Origin: JBJXHC01 sp046160825
GTDB lineage: Bacteria > Bacteroidota > Ignavibacteria > UBA10030 > UBA6906
Direction of reading: 5' to 3'
Length of the DNA: 38,298 nt
NCBI GenBank assembly: GCA_046160825.1
Contig: JBJXHC010000050.1
Location: forward strand, 1-38,298
The position numbers and the translations under genes are program-made. Below, one piece after another: positions 1-7,216 of this stretch (the first letter of the stretch is position 1; each line of letters opens with the position of its first letter). The notes below the pieces were generated by a model. The model made no database searches. It was not told the origin of the DNA and saw only the letters and a program-made list of their open reading frames with translations.

Positions 1-169
1 GCCCTTTTGAGTGTTCGAAACGTGAGATTGACGCTAGCTCTTCGCTCAGGGTGTCTCTGTGCTCAGTCCTCCTGTTGTCCAAGCCAAGTTGTTGCATCAC
101 CACACCATATTCAACTGGTATGTTGAGTCTTGCTCTCTCGATCAACATCAGTCGTATTTCGTCAACCAT
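1..169 (-). CDS. Unknown protein, N-terminal 56 residues only (runs off the left edge)
   Basis: A frame starts at an ATG ending at 169 and stays open to the window edge. The encoded N-terminus begins MVDEIRLMLIERARLNIPVE and has an acidic/basic helical look. The start is supported by an AGGGAG Shine-Dalgarno at 177-182, 7 nt upstream, and by lying only 15 nt after the HNH nuclease stop, so it is very likely the next gene of the same operon. I do not recognise a named domain; the visible part has no signal peptide or membrane segment, so it is probably cytoplasmic. Because hsdM is missing from the window, this gene lies between the ATPase-HNH pair and whatever follows. It could be a small accessory protein of the restriction or Septu-like module. 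Existence is fairly sure; function is unknown. Confidence 0.6.
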   Translation of the reverse strand, partial: MVDEIRLMLIERARLNIPVEYGVVMQQLGLDNRRTEHRDTLSEELASISRFEHSKG

Positions 170-184
170 GCAATTACTCCCTAG

Positions 185-976
185 CTATGCTGCAATACTC
201 ATTGCCCATTCAAGGGCTGTGCTTCTCAAGCACGCTTTTGCCGTTGCAGAAAACTCAGCTGATTCCTCAACGAGTACCTTGATCCGTTTCAGCTTTTCCT
301 TAATCTGACCCTTCCTGTGGGCACTTGGGTTCTGATTGTTTTGCTGCATCAGGTCCTGCGTTTCTTTCACAAGAGTTGAACAATCATTCCACAGCTTCTT
401 CCTTGCTTCTTTTAACGGTTTGAAATTCAGGTTGAGGCTTGTAATGGTGTATTGAGCACGCTCAAAATCCCAGCCCGCTTTTTCAATGGGGGTTACTTCC
501 CCATTTCCGTTGAATGTAATTTTCAGCGGATCCTCTTCATCTGTCGGATCCAGAAAGTATATCATCTCATCTTCTATGACAGCTTGAGGACTATTTGCTT
601 TGTTTGCACGCACAGCAAATTTATCCTTCTTCCGGACATTACCGGCCCCACCGCACACACGATAGTTCTTCCACTGAAAGGCAAGCCACCAATAGCCGCC
701 GTAATCCTTCTTGTCAATGCCGATAGCAACTTTCTTGGGCCTGAAGTGATCCACATGCAAATGAGAATACTTGTCCTTAGCTTCGGAATACCAACACTTT
801 TCATTCGAAATAGTCAACAGGAAGCCCTTCAGCTCACCCCAGAGGACTTCATTCGCGTCAATGATCGCACTTCTCGCGGCAACTGTATTTGCATTGAGGA
901 GCTGATTGGTAACTTGATCCGCACGCGTCACCCAGTTGAGTTCGGGGTTATGCCCGTCTCTATTTATGTAGATCAT
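185..976 (-). CDS. PtuB-like HNH endonuclease (retron/Septu-type HNH family)
   Basis: This 263-residue protein is a predicted HNH nuclease. The ββα-metal core is visible: Cys61 in KCWYSE, then HVDHFRPK at 74-81 with catalytic-type Asp76/His77, and WKNYRVC at 92-98 supplying the Asn and a second Cys. The HVDHFRPK signature is typical of HNH proteins paired with ABC-like ATPases in Septu (PtuB) and retron-Septu systems. The C-terminal third is charged and helical, perhaps contacting the ATPase. Its ATG overlaps the ATPase stop by 4 nt (ATGA, 973-976), so the two should be made in fixed ratio. In Septu the ATPase restrains or activates the nuclease during phage infection; that role here is inferred from the pair. 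The position inside a type I restriction operon is unusual. There is no sign of truncation. Confidence 0.82.
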   Translation of the reverse strand: MIYINRDGHNPELNWVTRADQVTNQLLNANTVAARSAIIDANEVLWGELKGFLLTISNEKCWYSEAKDKYSHLHVDHFRPKKVAIGIDKKDYGGYWWLAFQWKNYRVCGGAGNVRKKDKFAVRANKANSPQAVIEDEMIYFLDPTDEEDPLKITFNGNGEVTPIEKAGWDFERAQYTITSLNLNFKPLKEARKKLWNDCSTLVKETQDLMQQNNQNPSAHRKGQIKEKLKRIKVLVEESAEFSATAKACLRSTALEWAMSIAA

Positions 977-2583
977 CTCGTGTCTTCTTTTTCAAGTTCG
1001 CCTAGAATCTCTAATGCCATCTTGTTTTGGGCCTTCAGTTCTTCCTTGGTGTAGTTTTCCTTCGTTAACCCTCCCAGCCTTTCTCTGAAAGCAACTATGA
1101 ACTTCTGATATAGTGGGTCTCGGAAGGTACTATTGAAACCCAATGCATCAAGCTCATCAAATAATTCGCTCAGTACCTTTTTCTCAGCCCCAGTAAGCTC
1201 CCCTTTCTGCTGTTTCGATAGTAGCTCATTCCGCTTGTCCAGTTTCTGCTGTGTGTTCTCATCAAGTGCTGTCGGTAAGCCAAAGAGTTCGCTCGTTAAG
1301 ACACCTTCAACTCCCAATCCCCTAGGATCAACATCGGGTTCTTCAGCAACGATCTTTCCCATTTCATCGCTTCTAAAGATTCGTACCTGCTCTTTAGTCA
1401 AGCCTCCGATTACCAGAGGGTCATGAGTATTGAGAATGACTTGAGTGTTTTTCTCATTCTGAACCACCTCATCCAGAAACTCAAGGTAACGCCACTTCCA
1501 GATGGGGTTGAGATGCGTATCAGGTTCATCTAGAAGAATAAGTGATTCTTCGTCCTTCGTGAATTTCAACAAACCCAGAACAGTGAGAAGTTGCTGCTCT
1601 CCCTCACTTAACTCCTTGAACGTAACACCTCCATCAACGAATTTCTTCTTTACCTTTACCCTTACCTCATCAATCAAATCGGAGATGTATGTACTCTCGA
1701 GCGCCTTGAAGAACTCAGTGTTTGTATCATAATAATCCGTCAGCTTTTTCAAGCATTCTCTGTTCTTGATAAACAGAAACAGCTTTGTCTGGGTCTTGTC
1801 GCCACGGAAATCAACCGAGACTCGTTCGTTTGAGTAGATTGGCGCTATGGACAAATCCCAAAGCTCTGCCAAAAACTTCCTTACCAAACCGTCCGCTCCA
1901 AAGAAGCGGGAATCACCGCGACCTTTCCACCTCGGCTTTCTCAGTACAAATAGGATGGACTCCAAGTCCTCAATGCCTAAAACATCCTTTAAGAACTTTA
2001 TTGATTTACTCCGGTCACTCTCAAATGAGTAGTAGGCCAGCAAAACAAAATGAGAATGAACAAGTTGTACATAAAACAATCTTCTTAGTTTGTCTATGTT
2101 GTGCTTTTTGAAGTCGGGTCTGATGATTTTTTCATAAAACTTGCGTTGATGTTCGTCGAAGTGATCCTTCAAACGGTTGCTTATGCCGGAATAGTATGTG
2201 AAGACGTACTTTGGTAAGTACTTGTCCTTGTTCTTGAAAAACATCTGCTTGGTCAAGGTCCTTACAAACTCTCGGATCCATGTATCTACTCCATGAAGCT
2301 TTCCTTTCTTCCAGGCCATGAAGAGATATGAACCATCAAGGAATTCAACTTTGACTTTGTAGTCACGACAAAAGTATTCAATCCGGTACTCGAGACCCAA
2401 ATTCTTTGGAGGCTCTTTCTCTAGATCGAGATATTTGAATATCAACACTAAGGCTTCGAGGAAGTTAGTCTTGCCTGTGGCATTTTGCCCAAGCAAGACC
2501 GTTTTCATCTCCCCTTCATTAAGGTCAATGCTGAATTCTCTCAAGTTCTTGAACTTGCGAATATAGACCTTGTCTATTCTCAT
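973..2583 (-). CDS. PtuA-like AAA/ABC-type ATPase of a Septu-like defence pair
   Basis: This 536-residue protein is an SMC/ABC-like ATPase. The N-terminus VYIRKFKNLREFSIDL is the usual first strand of the family. Walker A is GQNATGKT at 32-39, the ABC signature LSEGEQQ is at 325-331, Walker B with catalytic Glu is LILLDEPD at 348-355, and the switch His is in LNTHDP near 387. The middle segment, about 60-320, is charged and AT-rich and lacks the long coiled coil of Rad50/SMC. Known families with this layout are PtuA of Septu, AAA_15/OLD-like ATPases and retron ATPases; the neighbouring HNH gene favours PtuA. No TOPRIM (OLD) or HEPN-type (RloC) nuclease motif is seen. It overlaps hsdS by ATGA (2580-2583) and the HNH gene by ATGA (973-976), so it is translationally coupled to both. 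Confidence 0.82.
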   Translation of the reverse strand: MRIDKVYIRKFKNLREFSIDLNEGEMKTVLLGQNATGKTNFLEALVLIFKYLDLEKEPPKNLGLEYRIEYFCRDYKVKVEFLDGSYLFMAWKKGKLHGVDTWIREFVRTLTKQMFFKNKDKYLPKYVFTYYSGISNRLKDHFDEHQRKFYEKIIRPDFKKHNIDKLRRLFYVQLVHSHFVLLAYYSFESDRSKSIKFLKDVLGIEDLESILFVLRKPRWKGRGDSRFFGADGLVRKFLAELWDLSIAPIYSNERVSVDFRGDKTQTKLFLFIKNRECLKKLTDYYDTNTEFFKALESTYISDLIDEVRVKVKKKFVDGGVTFKELSEGEQQLLTVLGLLKFTKDEESLILLDEPDTHLNPIWKWRYLEFLDEVVQNEKNTQVILNTHDPLVIGGLTKEQVRIFRSDEMGKIVAEEPDVDPRGLGVEGVLTSELFGLPTALDENTQQKLDKRNELLSKQQKGELTGAEKKVLSELFDELDALGFNSTFRDPLYQKFIVAFRERLGGLTKENYTKEELKAQNKMALEILGELEKEDTR

Positions 2584-4181
2584 TTTACGTCCGACAAAGT
2601 TAAGAATGATTCTTTTCCTTTTCGGGGTAGTTCTTTTATCACGCCTTTGTCCAACAGCTCCTTGAGCTTTGCATAGAAGGCGTCAATGTCGCCTCTATGC
2701 TCTGAAGCTTTCCACAGTTGGTATGAAGACATTGGCTTCCCGCTTTTTTGCAGCAGTCTGTAAATGCTCTTCAATTCGCTCATGATCGCTCTCAACCTTA
2801 TGGTTTTGGGTGATTCCAGTTTCCGCGTCTTCTCTTCCTTTAAGAATAATTCCCGTTCTTGTCTGATTCTAGCCACCAGAACTTCTGCTGGTTCCTCGTT
2901 CAGGCCTTGCGGGACGAGCCTTCCTTCAAACGCCTTTTTCAGAATGCTCTGGCGGAGCGCTTCGGATTGTTGCAGGCTTCCAGTGATGGTTTCTTCTAAG
3001 TTGTCACACACGCTCAAACGGGTTTCGATTTCTTGCACGATTTTGTCTTGTACTTCCTTTGGTGGTAAAGGAAGAGGCATCTTTGATACATCCGTTAAGC
3101 TCAGGTTGGCCCTGGCAAAGTCTACTTTACTTAGATTGTAGTAGCTCCGAGCGTAATTCGAATTGAGAAAACAACTAACATACTTTCGGTTTACGTCTTC
3201 GCCCAGTCTTATCACACAGACTGCTTGATTAATATTTGCAAGCACATCAAGCTCAAATATCGCCGCTCTACCAATCGAAGCCCCGACAATGTTGAGCAAC
3301 AAATCGCCCCTCTCAAGAATCGAACGTTTTTGCTTTGCGTTGAACTTTTTCTCCAGGTACTTGGGTTGAGATATGTCTAGATGGTTTTCCCTGACGTTCT
3401 CGCTGGTGACAAATAGAACCTGAGTTGGGTCATCGACATAGTTTATGCCCTGCCATTTCGGAGAAGCACCTTTTGTAATGAGCTTACTTACCTCCCCTAA
3501 CTTTACCCACTTCCAATCCTTTGGTAGTTCACCATCTGAAACATCCTTTTCCGTCAACTTCCCTTCAAACGCCCACTTGAGTACGGACTGGCGGTAGACT
3601 TTCAGTTGCTGTTGCGCAGTCTTGAGTTGCTCGATGCCGTTCTCCAATTCGCTGAAGAACGCTTCGATTTTCTCGACGATTCGGTGTTGCCCTTGGAGTG
3701 GGGGAAGGGAAAGTTTGATTCGAGATAGAATCTGAGCATTAACGTTAGTTTTTAGCCCAGTCTTACCAATCTGGATTTGTTGCCAGTAGTCCATCGACTG
3801 AAAAAAGAAACTAACATACTTAGACTCGATGAAGGAGCTCAGAATAATTCGAATCAAGTATGATGCAAAGACAGCACTTTGAGGTACGTTGCTTCTTATC
3901 AAGAAGCTCTTCCCCACCGTTCCTCCGGTCCGAGCAAAAACCAGATCATTCTCCTTCAGGAGATACTTGCCAATACTTGAATCGTCAATCTCACAGTATG
4001 GTACTCGCTCCCAATTTACTTCATTCCCTTGAATGTCTGTAATTCTTAGATACTTCACCCCGGTATTCTGCTCAGTTGCAGATGCAGTGTACCCATAATG
4101 AATTCTGAGGCTGACATCGTTAACGGTAACCTGCGCCCAACCAGCAGGCAAATTATCTATCTCAATGCTCTTGCTCTCCAT
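2580..4181 (-). CDS. hsdS: Type I restriction-modification specificity subunit HsdS
   Basis: HsdS recognises the target DNA and scaffolds the methyltransferase and restriction subunits. This 533-residue protein has the classic two-half plan. The first target-recognition domain spans about 1-150 and ends in LSLPPLQGQHRIVEKIEAF. A central conserved helix follows (FSELENGIEQLKTAQQQLKV to VLKWAFEGKLT). The second recognition domain opens with LPKDWKWVKLGEV and ends in PLPLPPKEVQDKIVQEI. A second conserved helix follows, with ILKKAFEGRLVPQ. A C-terminal extension of about 80 residues (SGKPMSSYQLWKASEHRGD...) looks like a small winged-helix add-on. The start ATG is 1 nt after the hsdR stop and the stop overlaps the ATPase start. 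The recognition domains are AT-rich while the central conserved segment is near 50% GC, which fits exchange of recognition domains by recombination. Confidence 0.93.
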   Translation of the reverse strand: MESKSIEIDNLPAGWAQVTVNDVSLRIHYGYTASATEQNTGVKYLRITDIQGNEVNWERVPYCEIDDSSIGKYLLKENDLVFARTGGTVGKSFLIRSNVPQSAVFASYLIRIILSSFIESKYVSFFFQSMDYWQQIQIGKTGLKTNVNAQILSRIKLSLPPLQGQHRIVEKIEAFFSELENGIEQLKTAQQQLKVYRQSVLKWAFEGKLTEKDVSDGELPKDWKWVKLGEVSKLITKGASPKWQGINYVDDPTQVLFVTSENVRENHLDISQPKYLEKKFNAKQKRSILERGDLLLNIVGASIGRAAIFELDVLANINQAVCVIRLGEDVNRKYVSCFLNSNYARSYYNLSKVDFARANLSLTDVSKMPLPLPPKEVQDKIVQEIETRLSVCDNLEETITGSLQQSEALRQSILKKAFEGRLVPQGLNEEPAEVLVARIRQERELFLKEEKTRKLESPKTIRLRAIMSELKSIYRLLQKSGKPMSSYQLWKASEHRGDIDAFYAKLKELLDKGVIKELPRKGKESFLTLSDVK

Positions 4182-4182
4182 C

Positions 4183-6939
4183 TTATGCCGCCAATGCTTC
4201 GTTCAGTTCTTGAATGATACCTTCGGTCTTATCGCCGAAGAGCTGCCACATCTTTCCCAGCCCGCCTTCAGCATTGAACGGGCTCAGATCAAAATCATCC
4301 TTCTCAATATGAAACGAGGTGGCAACATAGTCCTTGATCATCCGCAGCCATTGCATTTGCTCTTCGGTGAACTTCAGAGCTCCGGCTTGTTTCTTAAACG
4401 CCCACGCCTGGAAGTTCTTGTCCACAGTCTTATCGTACGAGGTGAGCGCAGGATCAATGCCGCATACCCGCCGGACCAATGAGACCAGAGCTATCAGTTC
4501 ATTCTTTGGAGAACCAGTCACCTGTTCCAGTTGCTCGTACGCCCGCCAGACACGCAACGGAGCGAGAGCGGGTTTATCGGTTCGCAAGAGTTCAACCAAC
4601 TGGCTCACCATCGCATACGTCAGTTCACGCCTGCGGTAGGGCTGGCTGTAGAATATCTGCAGCGCGGTGATCTCGTTCTTGTGCGCCTCAATCCATGCGG
4701 CAAAATTCTTCACAAGTCCGGCGGCGTTTTCTTTCGAGTGTTCCTGCCATCCGGCAAACTCCACCGTGTCCGGGTTAACGGCGTCAATAATCTGCTCGTG
4801 CGCCTTCCGCACGTTCTCAATAAACGTGTTAAGATCGCCGGTGAATGGCGCAGCGGCCTGCTCGATGAGTGCTGAATGCTGATTGTTGATTGCGGATTGG
4901 ATTTCATCGGGTGAAGCGCCGGGCTTTTCCTTTTCGACCTTCTCTCTGATTTCCTCCAGCGTGTCGGCGTTGTAGGCGTTCAGCAATTCCTTCACAACCC
5001 GTGTGACGGTTTTGCCCTGAGCCTTTTCCGTAAACAGCGCATGTTCCTTTTCGGTGATTTGCTTTTCCAATCGCACCAACCTGTTTGCCAGCGTGGTGAA
5101 CAGGTCTTCATCCCTTGCGCCAACGGCTACTGCGGCCAGCAAGTCTTTAAGTGGCACGCCGGGTTTGCGCTCCAGCGGACGGCTATCGGTTTTGAGCGAC
5201 TTGCTCACGCCCACCGCATCGACAATAACGAAATGATCCTTGGTGTATTGCGCAGAGGGCGTTACCTTCTTGAGATCGTCCAGTGAGATGATGCGGGTGC
5301 CGCGCCCTTTCATTTGCTCGAAGTAATTGCGGCTCTTCACATCACGCATGAACATAAGACACTCCAGCGGGCGCACATCCGTGCCGGTGGCAATCATGTC
5401 CACGGTAACGGCGATGCGTGGATAGTAGTCGTTGCGGAATTGTGCAAGTACGGATTTCGGGTCATCCGCAGTGTAGGTGATCTTCTTGCAGAACTTGTTC
5501 TCCTCCGCAAACTCCTCTCGCACAATTTGGATAATGTCGTCGGCGTGGCTGTCGGTCTTGGCAAAGATGAGCGTCTTGGGGACTTCGCTCCTGTGCGGGA
5601 ACATCTCCGGCAGGCGCTCCTTATACGTGCGGATGATTGCCCTGATCTGGTTCGGGTTGACGACTTCATCATCCAGTTTCTGCGCAGAGTACACAACATC
5701 CTCATCCACCTGCTGCCAGCGTTTCTTGCGGGTAAGCTTCTCACGGTAATCCACATACTCGCCCTTCCAGATGGCCGAGCCTTTCCTCGTGATGCTTGTT
5801 TCAATCAGGTACGTGTTGAACCCGACATTCACGCCATCGGCAACGGCCTGCTCGTGCGTATACTCGCTCACGATATTCTGGTTGAAGTACCCGAACGTGC
5901 GATTGTCCGGGGTGGCTGTCAGGCCAACGAGAAAGGCATCGTAGTAGTCCAGCACTTGTTTCCACAAATTGTAGATGCTGCGATGACATTCGTCGATCAC
6001 GACAAAGTCGAAGAACTCAATGGGAAGTTTTGCATTGTACACCACCGGCAGTGCGGCCGTGGGTTGCCATTTCTTTTCAGCAGGATTCTCCTCCTCCGCT
6101 GATTCTTCAAGCTCTTTGTCCTGCAGAATGGAATACAGTCTCTGGATCGTGCTGATGCAGACCTGGGAATCGGTTGCGACGTAGCTGGATCTCAGCCGTT
6201 GCACATTGTACAGTTCGGTGAACTTGCGGTTATCGTCGCTTGGCATGTACGCCATGAACTCTTGCTCGGCCTGCTCGCCAAGGTTCTTCGTGTCCACGAG
6301 AAACAAAATGCGCTTCGCTCCGGCGAACTTCAGCAGCCGGTAGATGAATGTGATTGCTGTGTAGGTCTTGCCTGAGCCGGTTGCCATCTGAAGCAAGGCC
6401 TTCGGGCGGTTCTGCTTGAACGAAACGTCGAGTTGGTTGATGGCTCTGATTTGACATTCACGCAAGCCTTGAGTTTGCAGTACAGGCAACTCATTCACTT
6501 TGCCCCGGAGAGACTTCGGCTGCTTCAGCCATTCACGAAATGTCTCCGGCTTGTGGAAGGTGAAGACGGGTCGAGAACGGGGCTTGGGGTCACGATAGTC
6601 TGTAAAGCGGGTTAGCTCGCCGGTGCTTTCGTAGACAAACGGGAGCGGTTCGTTCTTGAGGAACTTGAGTTTGCTCTGTGCGTATTCGGAAGATTGTTCT
6701 TCATGGACAGTGAGCTTTACCCCCTCCTCTGCGCGTTTGGCTTCGATAACTCCAACGGGCTTCTTATCAACGAAGAGGATATAATCGGCGGGGCCAACAT
6801 CTGTTATATACTCCCGTACCGCAACGCCAACACCGGCGGAGAGGTTGATCTCCGTCTTTTTCTGAACTGCCCAACCGCAAGCGGTCAATTGCCTGTCGAT
6901 GTTGTCACGGGCTATTTGTTCAGCGTTTTGGTTGACCAT
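4183..6939 (-). CDS. hsdR: Type I restriction-modification endonuclease/translocase subunit HsdR
   Basis: HsdR cleaves unmodified DNA after ATP-driven translocation. The 918-residue protein has an N-terminal PD-(D/E)XK nuclease region (GPADYILFVDKKPVGVIEAKR, about 49-69, Glu66/Lys68) and a superfamily 2 helicase core: Walker A MATGSGKT near 185-192, DECH box at 316-319 and LTATP near 340. The second RecA domain includes the GRGTR motif, and a C-terminal helical region docks on the methyltransferase. Size and motifs fit the EcoEI-like branch. It is the first large gene of its operon. The start is the first good ATG after an in-frame stop; it lacks a clear Shine-Dalgarno and lies within a possible leader ORF, so translation may be coupled. 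Hand counts on sample lines suggest GC near 50-60%, higher than in the ATPase gene downstream. Confidence 0.95.
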   Translation of the reverse strand: MVNQNAEQIARDNIDRQLTACGWAVQKKTEINLSAGVGVAVREYITDVGPADYILFVDKKPVGVIEAKRAEEGVKLTVHEEQSSEYAQSKLKFLKNEPLPFVYESTGELTRFTDYRDPKPRSRPVFTFHKPETFREWLKQPKSLRGKVNELPVLQTQGLRECQIRAINQLDVSFKQNRPKALLQMATGSGKTYTAITFIYRLLKFAGAKRILFLVDTKNLGEQAEQEFMAYMPSDDNRKFTELYNVQRLRSSYVATDSQVCISTIQRLYSILQDKELEESAEEENPAEKKWQPTAALPVVYNAKLPIEFFDFVVIDECHRSIYNLWKQVLDYYDAFLVGLTATPDNRTFGYFNQNIVSEYTHEQAVADGVNVGFNTYLIETSITRKGSAIWKGEYVDYREKLTRKKRWQQVDEDVVYSAQKLDDEVVNPNQIRAIIRTYKERLPEMFPHRSEVPKTLIFAKTDSHADDIIQIVREEFAEENKFCKKITYTADDPKSVLAQFRNDYYPRIAVTVDMIATGTDVRPLECLMFMRDVKSRNYFEQMKGRGTRIISLDDLKKVTPSAQYTKDHFVIVDAVGVSKSLKTDSRPLERKPGVPLKDLLAAVAVGARDEDLFTTLANRLVRLEKQITEKEHALFTEKAQGKTVTRVVKELLNAYNADTLEEIREKVEKEKPGASPDEIQSAINNQHSALIEQAAAPFTGDLNTFIENVRKAHEQIIDAVNPDTVEFAGWQEHSKENAAGLVKNFAAWIEAHKNEITALQIFYSQPYRRRELTYAMVSQLVELLRTDKPALAPLRVWRAYEQLEQVTGSPKNELIALVSLVRRVCGIDPALTSYDKTVDKNFQAWAFKKQAGALKFTEEQMQWLRMIKDYVATSFHIEKDDFDLSPFNAEGGLGKMWQLFGDKTEGIIQELNEALAA

Positions 6940-7063
6940 GTCTGCCGGGGCGTTGAGGACAAAGAAAAACCCACATGGGACGGGATTGTGTGGCAGCAGC
7001 GTCTACATGCGGGTGTTTGAGATTCGAACGGTCTATGGGTTGGTGGACTATGGCTTTCGGCAC
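6920..7063 (-). CDS. Possible 47-residue leader ORF overlapping the hsdR start
   Basis: A GTG codon (7061-7063) follows an AGGAGG motif with 3-nt spacing, the strongest ribosome site upstream of hsdR. The frame runs 47 codons and its TGA at 6920-6922 lies inside hsdR, 17 nt past the hsdR ATG. hsdR has no obvious ribosome site of its own, so termination-reinitiation from this leader could set HsdR levels. The peptide starts MPKAIVHQPIDRSNLKHPHV and matches nothing I recognise. Its composition (many H, P, R) is not clearly protein-like. It may be an untranslated spacer with a chance AGGAGG. Confidence 0.28.
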   Translation of the reverse strand: MPKAIVHQPIDRSNLKHPHVDAAATQSRPMWVFLCPQRPGRHGQPKR

Positions 7064-7085
7064 TTTCCTCCTGCAACACAGAGAT

Positions 7086-7113
7086 AAATTACGAACTTGG
7101 CGCGGAAAAGCAA
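7086..7113 (-). promoter_or_regulatory. Candidate promoter for the hsdR operon
   Basis: On the minus strand TTGCTT (7108-7113) is followed after 16 nt by TAATTT (7086-7091), a sigma70-like pair, 23 nt before the AGGAGG-GTG of the leader ORF and 147 nt before the hsdR ATG. The rest of 6940-7125 shows nothing else I can name. Only pattern matching supports this; Bacteroidota primary sigma factors often prefer a different -7/-33 consensus. Confidence 0.3.
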
Positions 7114-7125
7114 GGGGAAAACTCC

Positions 7126-7216
7126 CCCATTACCCCACTACTCCATCTGTCCACCTATCCATTTATCCATCTATCTTACTCCACCACTCCATCACTCCAT
7201 TCCTCCATCTATCCTG
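7126..7216. repeat. Degenerate 8-nt tandem repeat (plus-strand TATCCATN-like units)
   Basis: About ten imperfect 8-nt units are readable on the plus strand: ACTCCATC, TGTCCACC, TATCCATT, TATCCATC, then ACTCCATC, ACTCCATT, CCTCCATC, TATCCTGC, with a short phase slip near 7174. The core is TCCA every 8 nt. The array fills most of the gap between the hydrolase gene and the hsdR promoter region, and its first 25 nt encode the hydrolase C-terminus. Related arrays lie at 8688-8786, 9645-9711 and 10181-10203. It is not a CRISPR: there are no spacers and the units are too short. Confidence 0.75.

Noticed and set aside
973..2583. ATPase considered as RloC/PrrC anticodon nuclease or OLD nuclease
   Set aside because: No long coiled coil with zinc hook, no anticodon-nuclease motif and no TOPRIM domain; the nuclease is the separate HNH gene.
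5314..6102. 262-codon open frame on the plus strand
   Set aside because: Antisense to hsdR helicase motifs; no start signal or recognisable domain.
7021..7060. GTTCGAATC on the minus strand, resembling a tRNA T-loop, upstream of hsdR (possible tRNA-borne attachment site)
   Set aside because: The flanking bases do not pair as a T-arm and no acceptor, anticodon or D-arm is present.
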